A DNA stretch of 64,000 nt from Theocolax elegans (lineage: Eukaryota > Arthropoda > Insecta > Hymenoptera > Cerocephalidae): positions 15,364,183 through 15,428,182 of the forward strand of contig CM047431.1 of NCBI GenBank assembly GCA_026168455.1, written 5' to 3'. This document shows positions 11,786-22,075 of the stretch, one piece after another. A program made the translations under genes and the position numbers. Positions within the stretch are counted from its first letter, which is position 1. Each line of letters starts with the position of its first letter. Under the pieces are notes generated by a model that worked only from the letters and a program-made list of their open reading frames with translations, had not been told where the DNA came from and searched no databases.

Positions 11786-12360
11786 GCGTTAACCCTTCCA
11801 CTTCACAAGATACTCTTAATTCTTACAACAGGAGACCGGACACCGCCGCGGGACACCGGACACCACCGCCGGACACCCCAGAGAACGGATGAATTTTAAT
11901 ATAATATAGATTATATTCTTATACCGCCGGACGGACAGAGTGTGAGAGAGTGTGAGCACGTGTGTGAGCCGGTCGCGAATCGCGTTCAATATTGTGTCGC
12001 TGCCGGATTTTATAAACAGTTTTCTTTTGAATTTTTTAATAAATTGAGTTGTGGTTATAAGATCGAATTCGAGAGTGTGCTTTTAATTATTTTCCTTTAC
12101 TCTAAAAGCCGCCGGTTCCGAGGTGGTCAGCCGTCGGGATTCCCTCTGTGACGAGGAGTCGAGGTGAGGATTTGCCGGGTTGCCGTGTAGTTGTTAGAGT
12201 AATTATTCTTTTTATTTTAAATATCGCCAGGCGCCCAATTAAATACAAATCGGCGATATCATAGCTATTTTGAAACGTCGCTACGACGGAACCTCCGTCG
12301 GTTTATAATTTAATTTAATTAGATTCTTTCCGACGAAAAGTAGCGTCGCAAACCATGCAA
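11786..12360. other. Diverged unit tail, then a GC-rich leader-like stretch
   Basis: 11,786-11,930 is a diverged tail of the 1,149-bp unit with expanded ccggacaccgc words. 11,930-12,360 is richer in GC than its surroundings and may be a fragment of an LTR or leader (it includes caggcgcccaatt, which loosely resembles a primer-binding site). No element class can be assigned. Confidence 0.35.
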
Positions 12361-13480
12361 AGCAGCAATAGAAATGACAAATTGGTTTTATTTAAACGTT
12401 AAAAAATATTCATAATTATAGAAAATGATAACTTATCAACCTTTTTTTTAATTATTTAATTAAATAAATGTATTATAATTAGCATATAATGGCTTCATAG
12501 AAAATAAAATATGGTTATTCTGTAAAAACATTTATATGCTTGTAAAAGTTACAAAATTAGTAAATTAAAGTACTATAATCAGGATGGAGAACGATAAAGC
12601 ATCAATTTAATTGTACTATTTTATTACTTTAAATTATTTTGGTCAATGTGGAAATCATTGAGATTAAGATAGATTCATTATAGAAATACAAGTATAAATA
12701 CCATCAAATAATAAAGTTTAATGCAAGTACATAACATCATCTAAATACGATATGATACAATAATATAATATTATAAATATAATTAAAATATGTAATAATA
12801 TAAATTTATTTTTTTGTGCAATTCGTTATATGTTTGTTAAAATTAAATAATATTATAATTTAAAATAGAAAAGAAAATACCAATACTTGCATAGAAATAT
12901 TAAAAAGCATTGTTTTTAAGGTTATAGTTTTATATTATCATTTTCTCTTTCTCTTTCTCTCGTCGAGATATATGAAAAGTTGATATTCTATAGTATACCG
13001 TACGGGCGAATATCAAGTCTTCATCATGTAATATTCGGTTGCAATTCTGTACGATAAATAATACCGAAATGGAATAGTGTGAGGTGTTGGAAAAATTACG
13101 TAAACAATTAATTGTAACTCATAACTTTTCACAACAAAATCGGTCAGACAATACAGCTGTGATGAAACTATTCACTTGATACTAGCTTCCTCTTACGGCC
13201 ACGTTATAACTTCTGCTATATGATTTAACTCTGTACGCGTTCTTTCACGGGCTGAAAAAGAGTGTCTTTATTTCTCTCTTATATATTCGCACATTGCTCT
13301 GTCTGAAATTTTTTCCAAGTATAAATATAGATATATACGGGTTATTTAAAAAGGGACGATGCAAAAATCGCGTAAAGGAAATCGACATCCAATTTCTTTA
13401 TCGCTACTTGTCTTAATTATGCGTGAATCAATTCGCACAAAACTAGATATAAACCAAAAATAAATAATTAGGGTAAACGA
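12361..13480. other. AT-rich spacer
   Basis: Very AT-rich; it contains a short (ctcttt)n tract at 12,944-12,961. No gene or structured repeat was seen. Confidence 0.5.
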
Positions 13481-13617
13481 TATTTTATAAATTTCATAAA
13501 AATAAATTGTATATAATAAACGGTTTTGAGAGGAAAAATACGATGACTGAATTAGCTCTATAATAAGGCTTGCAAGCCCATACTTTCGTCGGGCGCTATC
13601 ACACCCTTCGATTACTA
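13480..13617. repeat. LTR-like fragment shared with 42,590-42,730
   Basis: The run from 'ataataaacggtttt' through 'ataataaggcttgcaagcc' to 'cgggcgctatcacaccc' aligns well by eye with 42,600-42,720, where a TATA-like motif lies upstream. Probably the 3' part of the same LTR family. Confidence 0.55.
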
Positions 13618-13669
13618 AAATTTGCGCGAAGATCCATTAAGCCAAAAAACAGATTTAGTCTATTGATAC

Positions 13670-14546
13670 TAGGAGTGTGCGGGTAGCCCGACTACCCGAC
13701 CCGATCGGGTTCGGGTATTGTCTTCGGGTTCGGGCGGGTACCCGACGTTTTCGGGACCCGAAAATTTGACGGGTAACCCGTAATTTACGGGGTACCTGAT
13801 AATTTCGGGTAGTCCAAATTTTTCGGGTACCCGAGTATTTCGGGTGGTCCGAAGTTTTCGGGTAACCCGAGTAGATCGGATAGTCCGAATTTTTCGGGTA
13901 GACCGAGTATTTTGGGTATTCCGAATTTTTCGGGTAATCCGAGTATTTCGAGGCCTCGATAAAACTAGATAAATTTCTGCCAGGGTTTATTTATTAATTT
14001 ATTTATTTTATTTTTCTATTATTATATTTTCCTTGTAATTCTTATGAAAAACTTATTATCTTTTTTACATTAAAAGTGAAAGAAATATGAATTAATAAAT
14101 AATTAAAAGTGAAACATAGGGATAGAGCGAGAAATATTCGGGCAGTCCAAAACATTCGGGTAGTCCGAAAAATTCGGGTAGTTCGTTACATTTGTGTAGC
14201 ACGAAAATTCGAGTAGTCCGTAACATTCGGGTAGCCCGAATCATTCGGGTAGTCCGAAAAATTCGGGTAGATCGTTACATTCGGGTAGTCCGTAACATTC
14301 GGGTAGCCCGAATCATTCGGGTAGTCCGAAAAATTCGGGTTGTTCGTTACATTCGGGTAGTCCGTAACATTCGGGTTGTTCGTTACATTCGGGTAGTCCG
14401 TAACATTCTGGTAGCCCGAAACATTCGAACAGACCGAAAAATTTCAGGTTACGGTAAAACCCGAAGCCCGACCGACTCAAACCCGACCCGACGGGTCGAA
14501 TTTTCGAATCGCGTAACCCGACTTTCCGGGTACCCGCACACTCCTA
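13670..14546. mobile_element. Non-autonomous hAT-like element, copy 1 (877 bp)
   Basis: Terminal inverted repeats taggagtgtgcgggta (left) and its complement at the right end (ending cacactccta) bound the element. It is flanked by an 8-bp direct repeat, attgatac, at 13,662-13,669 and 14,547-14,554. An 8-bp target duplication and a TAGGAGTG-type end fit the hAT superfamily. The interior has no transposase; it is two arrays of short words alternating cgggta and cccga (13,690-13,960 and 14,140-14,530) separated by AT-rich DNA. The 119-codon frame at 14,192-14,551 is merely a translation of the array. Confidence 0.85.
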
Positions 14547-14554
14547 ATTGATAC

Positions 14555-15195
14555 CGATGACGAAAAGTCGCATTATAAAAACTATACGACGAATTATTTC
14601 ATAAGCATTATCAATTGTCGGTCCCGACTTCAATAAGCCCCGTGAACTTGTTCGATTGAATTCAATGTCTTTTTTGCAAATTTTGCAAACAACTAAAGCA
14701 CTTATTTAACTGAAAACTGAAAAAAACGCGATAAACAACACCTATGCGTTTGTTCAGCGACAATTTCATCATCTCCGGTGTATAACAGTTTTTTTAGCGG
14801 CTGTACTGGTATTTGCGCTGGACTGTTCGTATGTAAAACGATTTCCTGAAAATTTTCTCTTAGACGTCGATCTAGATACACGAATATCGTGTGAGACTTG
14901 TGTTGTGTAAAGTACGACAGCTGAACGTAAACTTAATAGACGCCTTGACAACACTACCTAACGGCTCTAAAATATACTAGATGCTATATTACAAGGACCG
15001 TATACATCTATATAGTTCCCCTTACTCATATACCCAGCTGGAGCGGTTTATACCTGCGAGCGGTCGCTCTTTAGAATGCTGCCCATTCAAAAACTATTCA
15101 AGATACAACGTTGCTGCTTTCACAGAATATTTACGAAGATATAAACTGTCGAATAAACCAAATAAATAGATCTTTTGAAAGCGTTATACTTGTAT
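14555..15195. other. Unassigned part of the 2.31-kb duplication
   Basis: No protein family is recognised. Short frames exist on both strands, but copy 2 (16,869-17,508) shifts several of them by one-base indels, which argues against coding. It begins with gatgacgaaaagtc, a word also present in the Penelope-like terminal repeats further right. Confidence 0.35.
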
Positions 15196-15210
15196 AGCTC
15201 CTTAAAAAGA

Positions 15211-15913
15211 TTCAGGATTGATTGAGAAAAAAATGAGTAAAATGGAATCTGTAACCAATAAAATAGATTGACAACAATTTAAATTATGGTTACTATTGCT
15301 AAGTAAACAAGGTCAACAGGTTTATTCATATAAATTTTCTTCCAAAGTATATGATTTAGTTCAACAAAGTAAAGTCAAACCAGACAAAAATACAATAATT
15401 ATCACATTTGAGGCTAGAGAAAATGCTGTCCTCATTAAAACTCTAATAATGGATATTAGAACAGATAGTTGTGCAAAAAGCAAATGTAGATCGTCCAGTA
15501 ATCGAAAACACAATCACACATCTAGATAGAATTACGAAAAAATGGTAAATACCAATTCAAAAATCGTTAATATATTAGATAGTATAATAAACGAAATAAT
15601 AAAAACTGGATACTCAAGACTAATCATGAAAAACTAATATGAAGTACATATTTTTCTGAAGGAGGTCGGTAGAGGGAAAAAAGATGAAAATTTCCTAAAA
15701 TTTCTGCTTCTTATTAAGCGACATTTCGTTAGCTTTGTACGCCAATATCATCAGGCTAATATATTAAATCACAATACCATTTTACAAACAGATTATAAAT
15801 TGATACCAACATCAAATAAACTTATAAAACAAAGAATTACTCTTAAAAATAAGTTACGATTAACCAAAAAATTTAAATGTATAGATATGAAAACATATCT
15901 TGTCAGAAGCTAA
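15211..15913 (+). pseudogene. Unrecognised decayed reading frame, copy 1
   Basis: From an ATG near 15,233 the frame reads MSKMESVTNKID, stop (TGA), then QQFKLWLLLLSKQGQQVYSY and on to 15,529; another open stretch follows in another frame at about 15,640-15,913 and ends LRLTKKFKCIDMKTYLVRS, stop. The composition is Lys/Asn/Ile-rich and AT-rich, as for mobile-element proteins in this window. I do not recognise the family. It lies just left of Penelope-like sequence and might be part of that element or of an unrelated one. Confidence 0.35.
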
Positions 15914-15984
15914 GTTCAACTCTCAATAATGAAAATTTGCGCGAAGATCCATTAAGCCAAAAAACAGATTTAGTCTATTGATAC

Positions 15985-16860
15985 TAGGAGTGTGCGGGTA
16001 GCCCGACTACCCGACCCGATCGGGTTCGGGTATTGTCTTCGGGTTCGGGCGGGTACCCGACGTTTTCGGGACCCGAAAATTTGACGGGTAACCCGTAATT
16101 TACGGGGTACCTGATAATTTCGGGTAGTCCAAATTTTTCGGGTACCCGAGTATTTCGGGTGGTCCGAAGTTTTCGGGTAACCCGAGTAGATCGGATAGTC
16201 CGAATTTTTCGGGTAGACCGAGTATTTTGGGTATTCCGAATTTTCGGGTAATCCGAGTATTTCGAGGCCTCGATAAAACTAGATAAATTTCTGCCAGGGT
16301 TTATTTATTAATTTATTTATTTTATTTTTCTATTATTATATTTTCCTTGTAATTCTTATGAAAAACTTATTATCTTTTTTACATTAAAAGTGAAAGAAAT
16401 ATGAATTAATAAATAATTAAAAGTGAAACATAGGGATAGAGCGAGAAATATTCGGGCAGTCCAAAACATTCGGGTAGTCCGAAAAATTCGGGTAGTTCGT
16501 TACATTTGTGTAGCACGAAAATTCGAGTAGTCCGTAACATTCGGGTAGCCCGAATCATTCGGGTAGTCCGAAAAATTCGGGTAGATCGTTACATTCGGGT
16601 AGTCCGTAACATTCGGGTAGCCCGAATCATTCGGGTAGTCCGAAAAATTCGGGTTGTTCGTTACATTCGGGTAGTCCGTAACATTCGGGTTGTTCGTTAC
16701 ATTCGGGTAGTCCGTAACATTCTGGTAGCCCGAAACATTCGAACAGACCGAAAAATTTCAGGTTACGGTAAAACCCGAAGCCCGACCGACTCAAACCCGA
16801 CCCGACGGGTCGAATTTTCGAATCGCGTAACCCGACTTTCCGGGTACCCGCACACTCCTA
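15985..16860. mobile_element. Non-autonomous hAT-like element, copy 2 (876 bp)
   Basis: Same element and same flanking 8-bp repeat (15,977-15,984 and 16,861-16,868) as copy 1. It was copied by the tandem duplication, not by a second transposition, because its flanks are duplicated too. Confidence 0.85.
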
Positions 16861-17521
16861 ATTGATACCGATGACGAAAAGTCGCATTATAAAAACTATA
16901 CGACGAATTATTTCATAAGCATTATCAATTGTCGGTCCCGACTTCAATAAGCCCCGTGAACTTGTTCGATTGAATTCAATGTCTTTTTTGCAAATTTTGC
17001 AAACAACTAAAGCACTTATTTAACTGAAAACTGAAAAAACGCGATAAACAACACCTATGCGTTTGTTCAGCGACAATTTCATCATCTCCGGTGTATAACA
17101 GTTTTTTAGCGGCTGTACTGGTATTTGCGCTGGACTGTTCGTATGTAAAACGATTTCCTGAAAATTTTCTCTTAGACGTCGATCTAGATACACGAATATC
17201 GTGTGAGACTTGTGTTGTGTAAAGTACGACAGCTGAACGTAAACTTAATAGACGCCTTGACAACACTACCTAACGGCTCTAAAATATACTAGATGCTATA
17301 TTACAAGGACCGTATACATCTATATAGTTCCCCTTACTCATATACCCAGCTGGAGCGGTTTATACCTGCGAGCGGTCGCTCTTTAGAATGCTGCCATTCA
17401 AAAACTATTCAAGATACAACGTTGCTGCTTTCACAGAATATTTACGAAGATATAAACTGTCGAATAAACCAAATAAATAGATCTTTTGAAAGCGTTATAC
17501 TTGTATAGCTCCTTAAAAAGA

Positions 17522-18225
17522 TTCAGGATTGATTGAGAAAAAAATGAGTAAAATGGAATCTGTAACCAATAAAATAGATTGACAACAATTTAAATTATGG
17601 TTACTATTGCTAAGTAAACAAGGTCAACAGGTTTATTCATATAAATTTTCTTCCAAAGTATATGATTTAGTTCAACAAAGTAAAGTCAAACCAGACAAAA
17701 ATACAATAATTATCACATTTGAGGCTAGAGAAAATGCTGTCCTCATTAAAACTCTAATAATGGATATTAGAACAGATAGTTGTGCAAAAAGCAAATGTAG
17801 ATCGTCCAGTAATCGAAAACACAATCACACATCTAGATAGAATTACGAAAAAATGGTAAATACCAATTCAAAAATCGTTAATATATTAGATAGTATAATA
17901 AACGAAATAATAAAAACTGGATACTCAAGACTAATCATGAAAAACTAATATGAAGTACATATTTTTTCTGAAGGAGGTCGGTAGAGGGAAAAAAGATGAA
18001 AATTTCCTAAAATTTCTGCTTCTTATTAAGCGACATTTCGTTAGCTTTGTACGCCAATATCATCAGGCTAATATATTAAATCACAATACCATTTTACAAA
18101 CAGATTATAAATTGATACCAACATCAAATAAACTTATAAAACAAAGAATTACTCTTAAAAATAAGTTACGATTAACCAAAAAATTTAAATGTATAGATAT
18201 GAAAACATATCTTGTCAGAAGCTAA
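17522..18225 (+). pseudogene. Unrecognised decayed reading frame, copy 2
   Basis: Second copy of the frame at 15,211-15,913, with the same internal TGA. An extra T in a T-run near 17,963 opens the downstream segment to an ATG at 17,950, giving 91 codons. The conserved break shows the frame was already dead when the segment duplicated. Confidence 0.35.
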
Positions 18226-18246
18226 GTTCAACTCTCAATAATGAAA

Positions 18247-18456
18247 ATAAACGCGAAGCTGGTCGTATTTATACACAGCTGGTGAGAGTAAACATAAACA
18301 AATACGTATGAAACTTAGATTTTAAATGTCTTATGACTGGCCAATAGCATCTATTTAACGTATATAAATCTTCCTTCTCATTAATACTAGTATCATTACA
18401 CTTTATTTAAATCATTTCCGATATTATTCTTTTATTATATTTAGGTTCATAATCTA
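18247..18456. other. AT-rich 3' flank of the minus-strand Penelope-like element
   Basis: Probably 3' untranslated sequence of the element whose endonuclease frame ends near 18,470. No feature is visible. Confidence 0.35.
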
Positions 18457-19065
18457 TTATTTTTGTATTATTCCAGTCAAATTCTTGTAAAAATTCCTTT
18501 GATGTTGGTTTACAACAGATTCTTCATCTTTTTTTTTAATGTGTTTCTCAATTCGTGTTTTTAAAGACCTCTTCCTTTCAGCAATATAAGAAGCTGGACA
18601 ATTTTTATATGTAAATTTATATACAACATTAGTTCGTTCCATTTTTTTAATAGAATCCTTACCTAATTTTATAATAAATTTTAATAAATGGTACCGTAAT
18701 AAAATTCCAAGTTTTTAATATGTGCGATAGATAATCGAAATTTTGTTTAAATAGTAAAGAAACTTTGAATTTGTTATTAATATTAGAAATTCTTTCGACT
18801 TGATTGTTATCCCTAATGAATTTAATTTTATTTCAACGATTTTTAGTATTTTTGTTAGTAAATTGAAGAGGATAGTCATTATTAATTAATATTTCTGTAA
18901 TTATTTTAAGATTCTTGTGGTGATAACGATTATGCGACAATAATAAAGCTCTACTAAATTATATACAGTATTACTTTTTTGTTAAGTTGGATAATTTGAA
19001 AAGAAATTAATAAGTCTACCTGAAATTGTAGCTATTTAAAAACAAATTTTTTAATAATATGATCA
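18457..19065 (-). pseudogene. Penelope-like element, linker and GIY-YIG endonuclease (minus)
   Basis: Read on the minus strand from about 19,040: a linker (SGRLINFFSNYP, then YNLVERALLLSHNRYHHKNL) typical of the stretch between reverse transcriptase and endonuclease in Penelope-like elements, then IKKMERTNVVYKFTYKNCPA followed by SYIAERKRSLKTRI, a GIY-YIG nuclease start (the usual YIGxTKR is YIAERKR here). Stops and frameshifts break it (for example YPT-stop-QKS, and a shift near 18,840). The N-terminal part of the same element lies at 21,060-21,355; the two are separated by a nested plus-strand Penelope-like insertion. The element would encode target-primed retrotransposition functions. Confidence 0.82.
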
Positions 19066-19072
19066 TTATTTA

Positions 19073-19310
19073 TTTTGAAGAAATATTTCTCGATCTTGGT
19101 GAATAAACCACACTTTTAATTAGATGGCGACGTTTCGATGACTTTTCGTCATCCTCTTCAGGCTATACCTTTATTTATAAAACGAATACATTTGAATATA
19201 CATAAATAATTGTAGGTTTTGTTTTAAGCCTAATGATTAATAACATTTTACTTACTACTTGTCAATATAAATCAATTAACGTTTAAATTTTCTACATGTT
19301 ATATGCGTGT
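19073..19310 (-). repeat. Penelope-like terminal repeat, inverted left copy
   Basis: About 215-235 bp that are the near-perfect reverse complement of 20,805-21,035. It carries the characteristic block cgaaacgtcgccat / tgaagaggatgacg in reverse orientation. PLEs often end in direct or inverted 'pseudo-LTRs', and this pair is inverted. Confidence 0.85.
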
Positions 19311-19391
19311 TATGTTGGAGAAACGAAAAGACAATTAGAGTGCAGAATTAACGAACATAAGTTAAATACCAAAAAGAAAGATTCACAATTT

Positions 19392-19876
19392 TAAGACATT
19401 AGTTCTATGTAAGTGCGTTAGGGGGCTACCTGTTTAATATGTGGCACTTACTAATGTTTGCTATCGGTAGGGCATATATACCCCATGTCTTCCTCGTCGG
19501 AATAGAGCTGTTTTTCAAAAATTTTTATATTCTATCATTCATCTGTATCTAGAGACGAGATGCCTGGACTCTACTGATGAGCCCACCAGGCATACTCAGG
19601 GCGAAATACAATAAATTTTCTTTTCTTTTATTTCTTTTAATTTTATACTACAAACAATTAAAATTTTTATATTGACTTAACTTGTCTTGGTCTTCTTTCA
19701 AACACTCATCCTGTGAGGTATTTAAAGTGGCTGGTATAAATACAGTCCGCCTTACTGAGTCGTGAGGAATAGTCTTTGGCTTGTAGAGATCAATAAATTC
19801 ATTTATCCTATAACTTGAAGTGTAAACAAGCAATAGAGTCATAAATTTTTCCAATAGTAGGAAAAATTTATATTTT
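19392..19876 (+). mobile_element. 485-bp insert with 19-bp target duplication, carries a hammerhead ribozyme
   Basis: The 19-bp word aaagaaagattcacaattt occurs at 19,373-19,391 and again at 19,877-19,895, and the endonuclease frame is continuous if one copy plus the intervening 485 bp are removed. This is direct evidence of an insertion. A long duplication fits target-primed reverse transcription. The insert has no plausible long protein; a minus-strand frame (19,648-19,890) is open for 80 codons but unrecognised. A type III hammerhead lies at 19,544-19,610. Size and content fit a short ribozyme-bearing retroelement or satellite monomer (inference). Confidence 0.85.
19544..19610 (+). ncRNA. 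Type III hammerhead self-cleaving ribozyme
   Basis: All parts are present in order. Stem III is tgtat (19,544-19,548) with ataca (19,606-19,610). The cleavage-site C is 19,549. Stem I is tagag (19,550-19,554) with ctcta (19,569-19,573). The core ctgatga is 19,574-19,580. Stem II is gccc (19,581-19,584) with gggc (19,599-19,602). The core gaaa is 19,603-19,606, its last A pairing in stem III. Loop I holds atgcctgg (19,560-19,567), loop II holds ccaggcat (19,586-19,593): eight perfectly complementary bases that could form a loop-loop contact. Self-cleavage would release or process repeat RNA. Confidence 0.88.
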
Positions 19877-20104
19877 AAAGAAAGATTCACAATTTGTTAT
19901 TAATGACCATGTAGCTTCTTTTAATCATTCTTTTAACTTTGACGATATCTCAATTTTAGATAGAGAAAGTATTTGGAATAAAAGATTAATATCTGAAATG
20001 GTACATATTAAATTAGAAAAAAATGCAATAAATGTTAAAGATGACACACGAAAACTTAGTCAACATTACAATGGTATTATTAGCAGATTGAAAAAACAGC
20101 GTTG

Positions 20105-20507
20105 ATTTTAGTGATTATTTTTTTTCTTCTTTGCAGCTTATGATTCTAGTCAAAAAAATTTTTATTTATATAATTTTCTTTTAATTCTATATTTTTTTAA
20201 ACATTTTTTTAATTTATAATTTAAATAAAAATTTTTTATTATTAATTTTAACATAATACACAATTTAATGTTTAGCTTATAAATATTGGATGCACCATAA
20301 AAATTAACTTATTTTAAAATTAATAAAATTAAATGTGAGTTAAATTCAAAAATCGCGCTCTAACACGTGTATAGTTAGTGTCATGCTATACATTACTATA
20401 GCTGTGTATATTAGCTGCGAGTAAATTTAGTTTACAGTCTGTGATAAATTGCTCTAGTCCTCTGACTGCTTTTGCTTTCTGTTCGTGTATTTACATTTTT
20501 TTGTGTT
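20105..20507 (+). other. 3' untranslated region of the plus-strand Penelope-like element
   Basis: AT-rich, no frames. It lies between the endonuclease stop and the TTTA-rich tandem repeat. Confidence 0.5.
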
Positions 20508-20663
20508 GTCTTAATTTATTTATTTATTTAATTTATTTATTTATTTAATTTATTTATTTATTTAATTTATTTATTTATTTAATTTATTTATTTATTTAAT
20601 TTATTTATTTATTTAATTTATTTATTTATTTAATTTATTTATTTATTTAATTTATTTATTTAT
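20508..20663. repeat. 17-bp tandem repeat (aatttatttatttattt)
   Basis: About nine head-to-tail copies of a 17-bp unit made of TTTA words, in the 3' untranslated region of the Penelope-like element. Confidence 0.92.
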
Positions 20664-20804
20664 TGAATAATGTTGAATTATCGAGCTATTGATGAGATGA
20701 AGGTAGTCATCGTAATCACTTAAGTTCTGTGCATATGATAAAGTAAATTTCATTGTTTTTAAATATCCTTGTTTTCATTATTTTAGTGCGACGACTCAGT
20801 GATA

Positions 20805-21035
20805 TTACGATCAAAATTTAAACGTTAATTGATTTATATTGACAAGTAGTAAGTAAAATGTTATTAATCATTAGGCTTAAAACAAAACCTACAATTATTT
20901 ATGTATATTCAAATGTATTCGTTTTATAAATAAAGGTATAGCCTGAAGAGGATGACGAAAAGTCATCGAAACGTCGCCATCTAATTAAAAGTGTGGTTTA
21001 TTCACCAAGGTCGAGAAATATTTCTTCAAAATCAA
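20805..21035 (+). repeat. Penelope-like terminal repeat, right copy, with hammerhead-like core
   Basis: Near-perfect reverse complement of 19,073-19,310. At 20,943-20,975 the order ctgaaga, g, gatgac, loop gaaaa, gtcatc, gaaac matches a hammerhead core (CUGANGA, stem II, GAAA), but one extra G sits at the base of stem II and a clear stem III is not visible. Penelope-like elements are known to carry hammerhead variants in these repeats, so this may be a variant or decayed ribozyme. Confidence 0.75.
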
Positions 21036-21059
21036 TTATGCGTGGATGATAAAGAAATA

Positions 21060-21355
21060 TCTGTATAGATCATTATTTATAGTTGACGGCATGTCTAGAA
21101 AATTGATGTTATTGTTAATATTTTTTTCGTAAGTAAATTGCAAATTTCATTATAAGAATTGAAAATGTTTAAAACCAAAATAATATGACATCTATTTATG
21201 CACATAATTGTATCATCAACATATTTATAATAGAATAATGAGGTACAATTATAATTATTTTTTATAATATTTAAACATTCAGTCTCTAAATCATCCATTA
21301 CAATATTAACAAAAAGAGGTGAAATAGGAGATCCCATAGGATTACCATAAATTTT
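21060..21355 (-). pseudogene. Penelope-like reverse transcriptase, central part (minus)
   Basis: Reading on the minus strand: GNPMGSPISPLFVNIVMDDL followed by YYKYVDDTIM. GxPMGSPISPL is the reverse transcriptase motif that precedes the catalytic block, and YVDD holds the two catalytic aspartates. The frame stops at about 21,095 after the YVDD block. It is part of the same minus-strand element as 18,457-19,065. The N-terminal half of the enzyme is absent; sequence changes abruptly to a GC-richer block at about 21,365. Confidence 0.85.
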
Positions 21356-21359
21356 TTAT

Positions 21360-22075
21360 AAATTGTAACGTCGCACTGGGGATCAGGGTGCGGGTACTAA
21401 TTATTCGCCAATTAATAAATATATAATATTTATCTAATCCTAATAAAACATACAATTAACGTAAAAGGACGCTAGCCACGTATATATGCGACGAGTAAGC
21501 GGTAACTCGCGGGTTTACCTTATATTTTTACATGCGCTGCAGAACGACCGAATCTCGCTACGGGCTGTAATACTCGAACTCAGGGTCGCGGGTATGTCGA
21601 GATTGCTGGGACAACATAATCACGGGTAAGCTGAAGGAAAAACAAAAGGAAGGGAAATGGGGAATTAAGACCTTGCACACGCACTGGTTTCCTCGGTACA
21701 CGGCGGTATCGTGAGCAGCGGAAACACAATTTAGCACCAACCTCTTAACGGTGTTTCCTCGCACACGCTCACCAGTAGCCGGTAGTAGTACGTACGGTAG
21801 TAGCCTCACGAGTAGCCGTTCTCGATGACGGACCGTAGAGCTCTCGCGCTCGGCGTTCTCAAAAGCGGTGATCGTTCCACGCGCCTGAGCCTTACGTACC
21901 GTGCATATCGTATGTCAATCTCACATCGAGCGCGAGAGTCGATAACCGCGCTCTCCATACTGTAGTGGTGCAAGTCAGATGTATAGTATGTGATGACCTG
22001 ATACTGTTAAAGTGTCTACGATGCCGAGATAACTTTCCTGCAGGTAATAACTAACTCGTTCCATCGTCTCGTCCT
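21360..22075. other. GC-rich block, possible solo LTR or leader
   Basis: From tgtaacgtcgcactgggg the base composition rises, especially at 21,540-22,000, with many CpG words. The composition resembles LTR or leader sequence elsewhere in the window. I found no matching terminal duplication, and the frame at 21,558-21,809 is not recognisable, so the class is left open. Confidence 0.3.

Larger units (their letters stand above)
13618..15932. repeat. 2.31-kb tandem duplication, copy 1
   Basis: The segment starting aaaatttgcgcgaagatcc recurs 2,315 bp downstream and the whole interval is repeated nearly base for base. Differences are mostly one-base homopolymer indels. It contains a hAT-like non-autonomous element and a decayed frame. 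Confidence 0.92.
15933..18246. repeat. 2.31-kb tandem duplication, copy 2
   Basis: Second copy. It ends at 'aataatgaaaat', where copy 1 continues into the next copy and copy 2 continues into unique sequence (aaacgcgaagctgg). The word 'aaaat' followed by 'cgcgaag' on each side of the break suggests microhomology at the duplication junction. Confidence 0.92.
19310..20104 (+). pseudogene. Penelope-like GIY-YIG endonuclease C-part (plus), interrupted
   Basis: The frame reads CYVGETKRQLECRINEHK up to KDSQF at 19,391, where an insert interrupts it. It resumes at about 19,880 with KDSQFVINDHVASFNHSF, then ILDRESIWNKRLISEMVHIK, and ends at TGA 20,102-20,104. YVGETKR is the GIY-YIG signature; the WxKRxxSEMxHIK block is typical of the nuclease C-terminus in Penelope-like elements. 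The reverse transcriptase part is missing, so the copy is 5'-truncated. The gene is broken only by the insert in this stretch. Confidence 0.85.

Noticed and set aside
12225..12245. Retroviral-type primer-binding site (caggcgcccaatt)
   Set aside because: Short partial match with no LTR beside it.
14192..14551. 119-codon frame with IRVVRN repeats (and its copy at 16,506-16,865)
   Set aside because: It is a translation of the cgggta word array inside the hAT-like element; no protein family resembles it.
20941..20985. Second full hammerhead ribozyme in the Penelope-like terminal repeat
   Set aside because: Core blocks are present, but an extra G at the base of stem II and no clear stem III prevent calling it a complete ribozyme; kept only as hammerhead-like.
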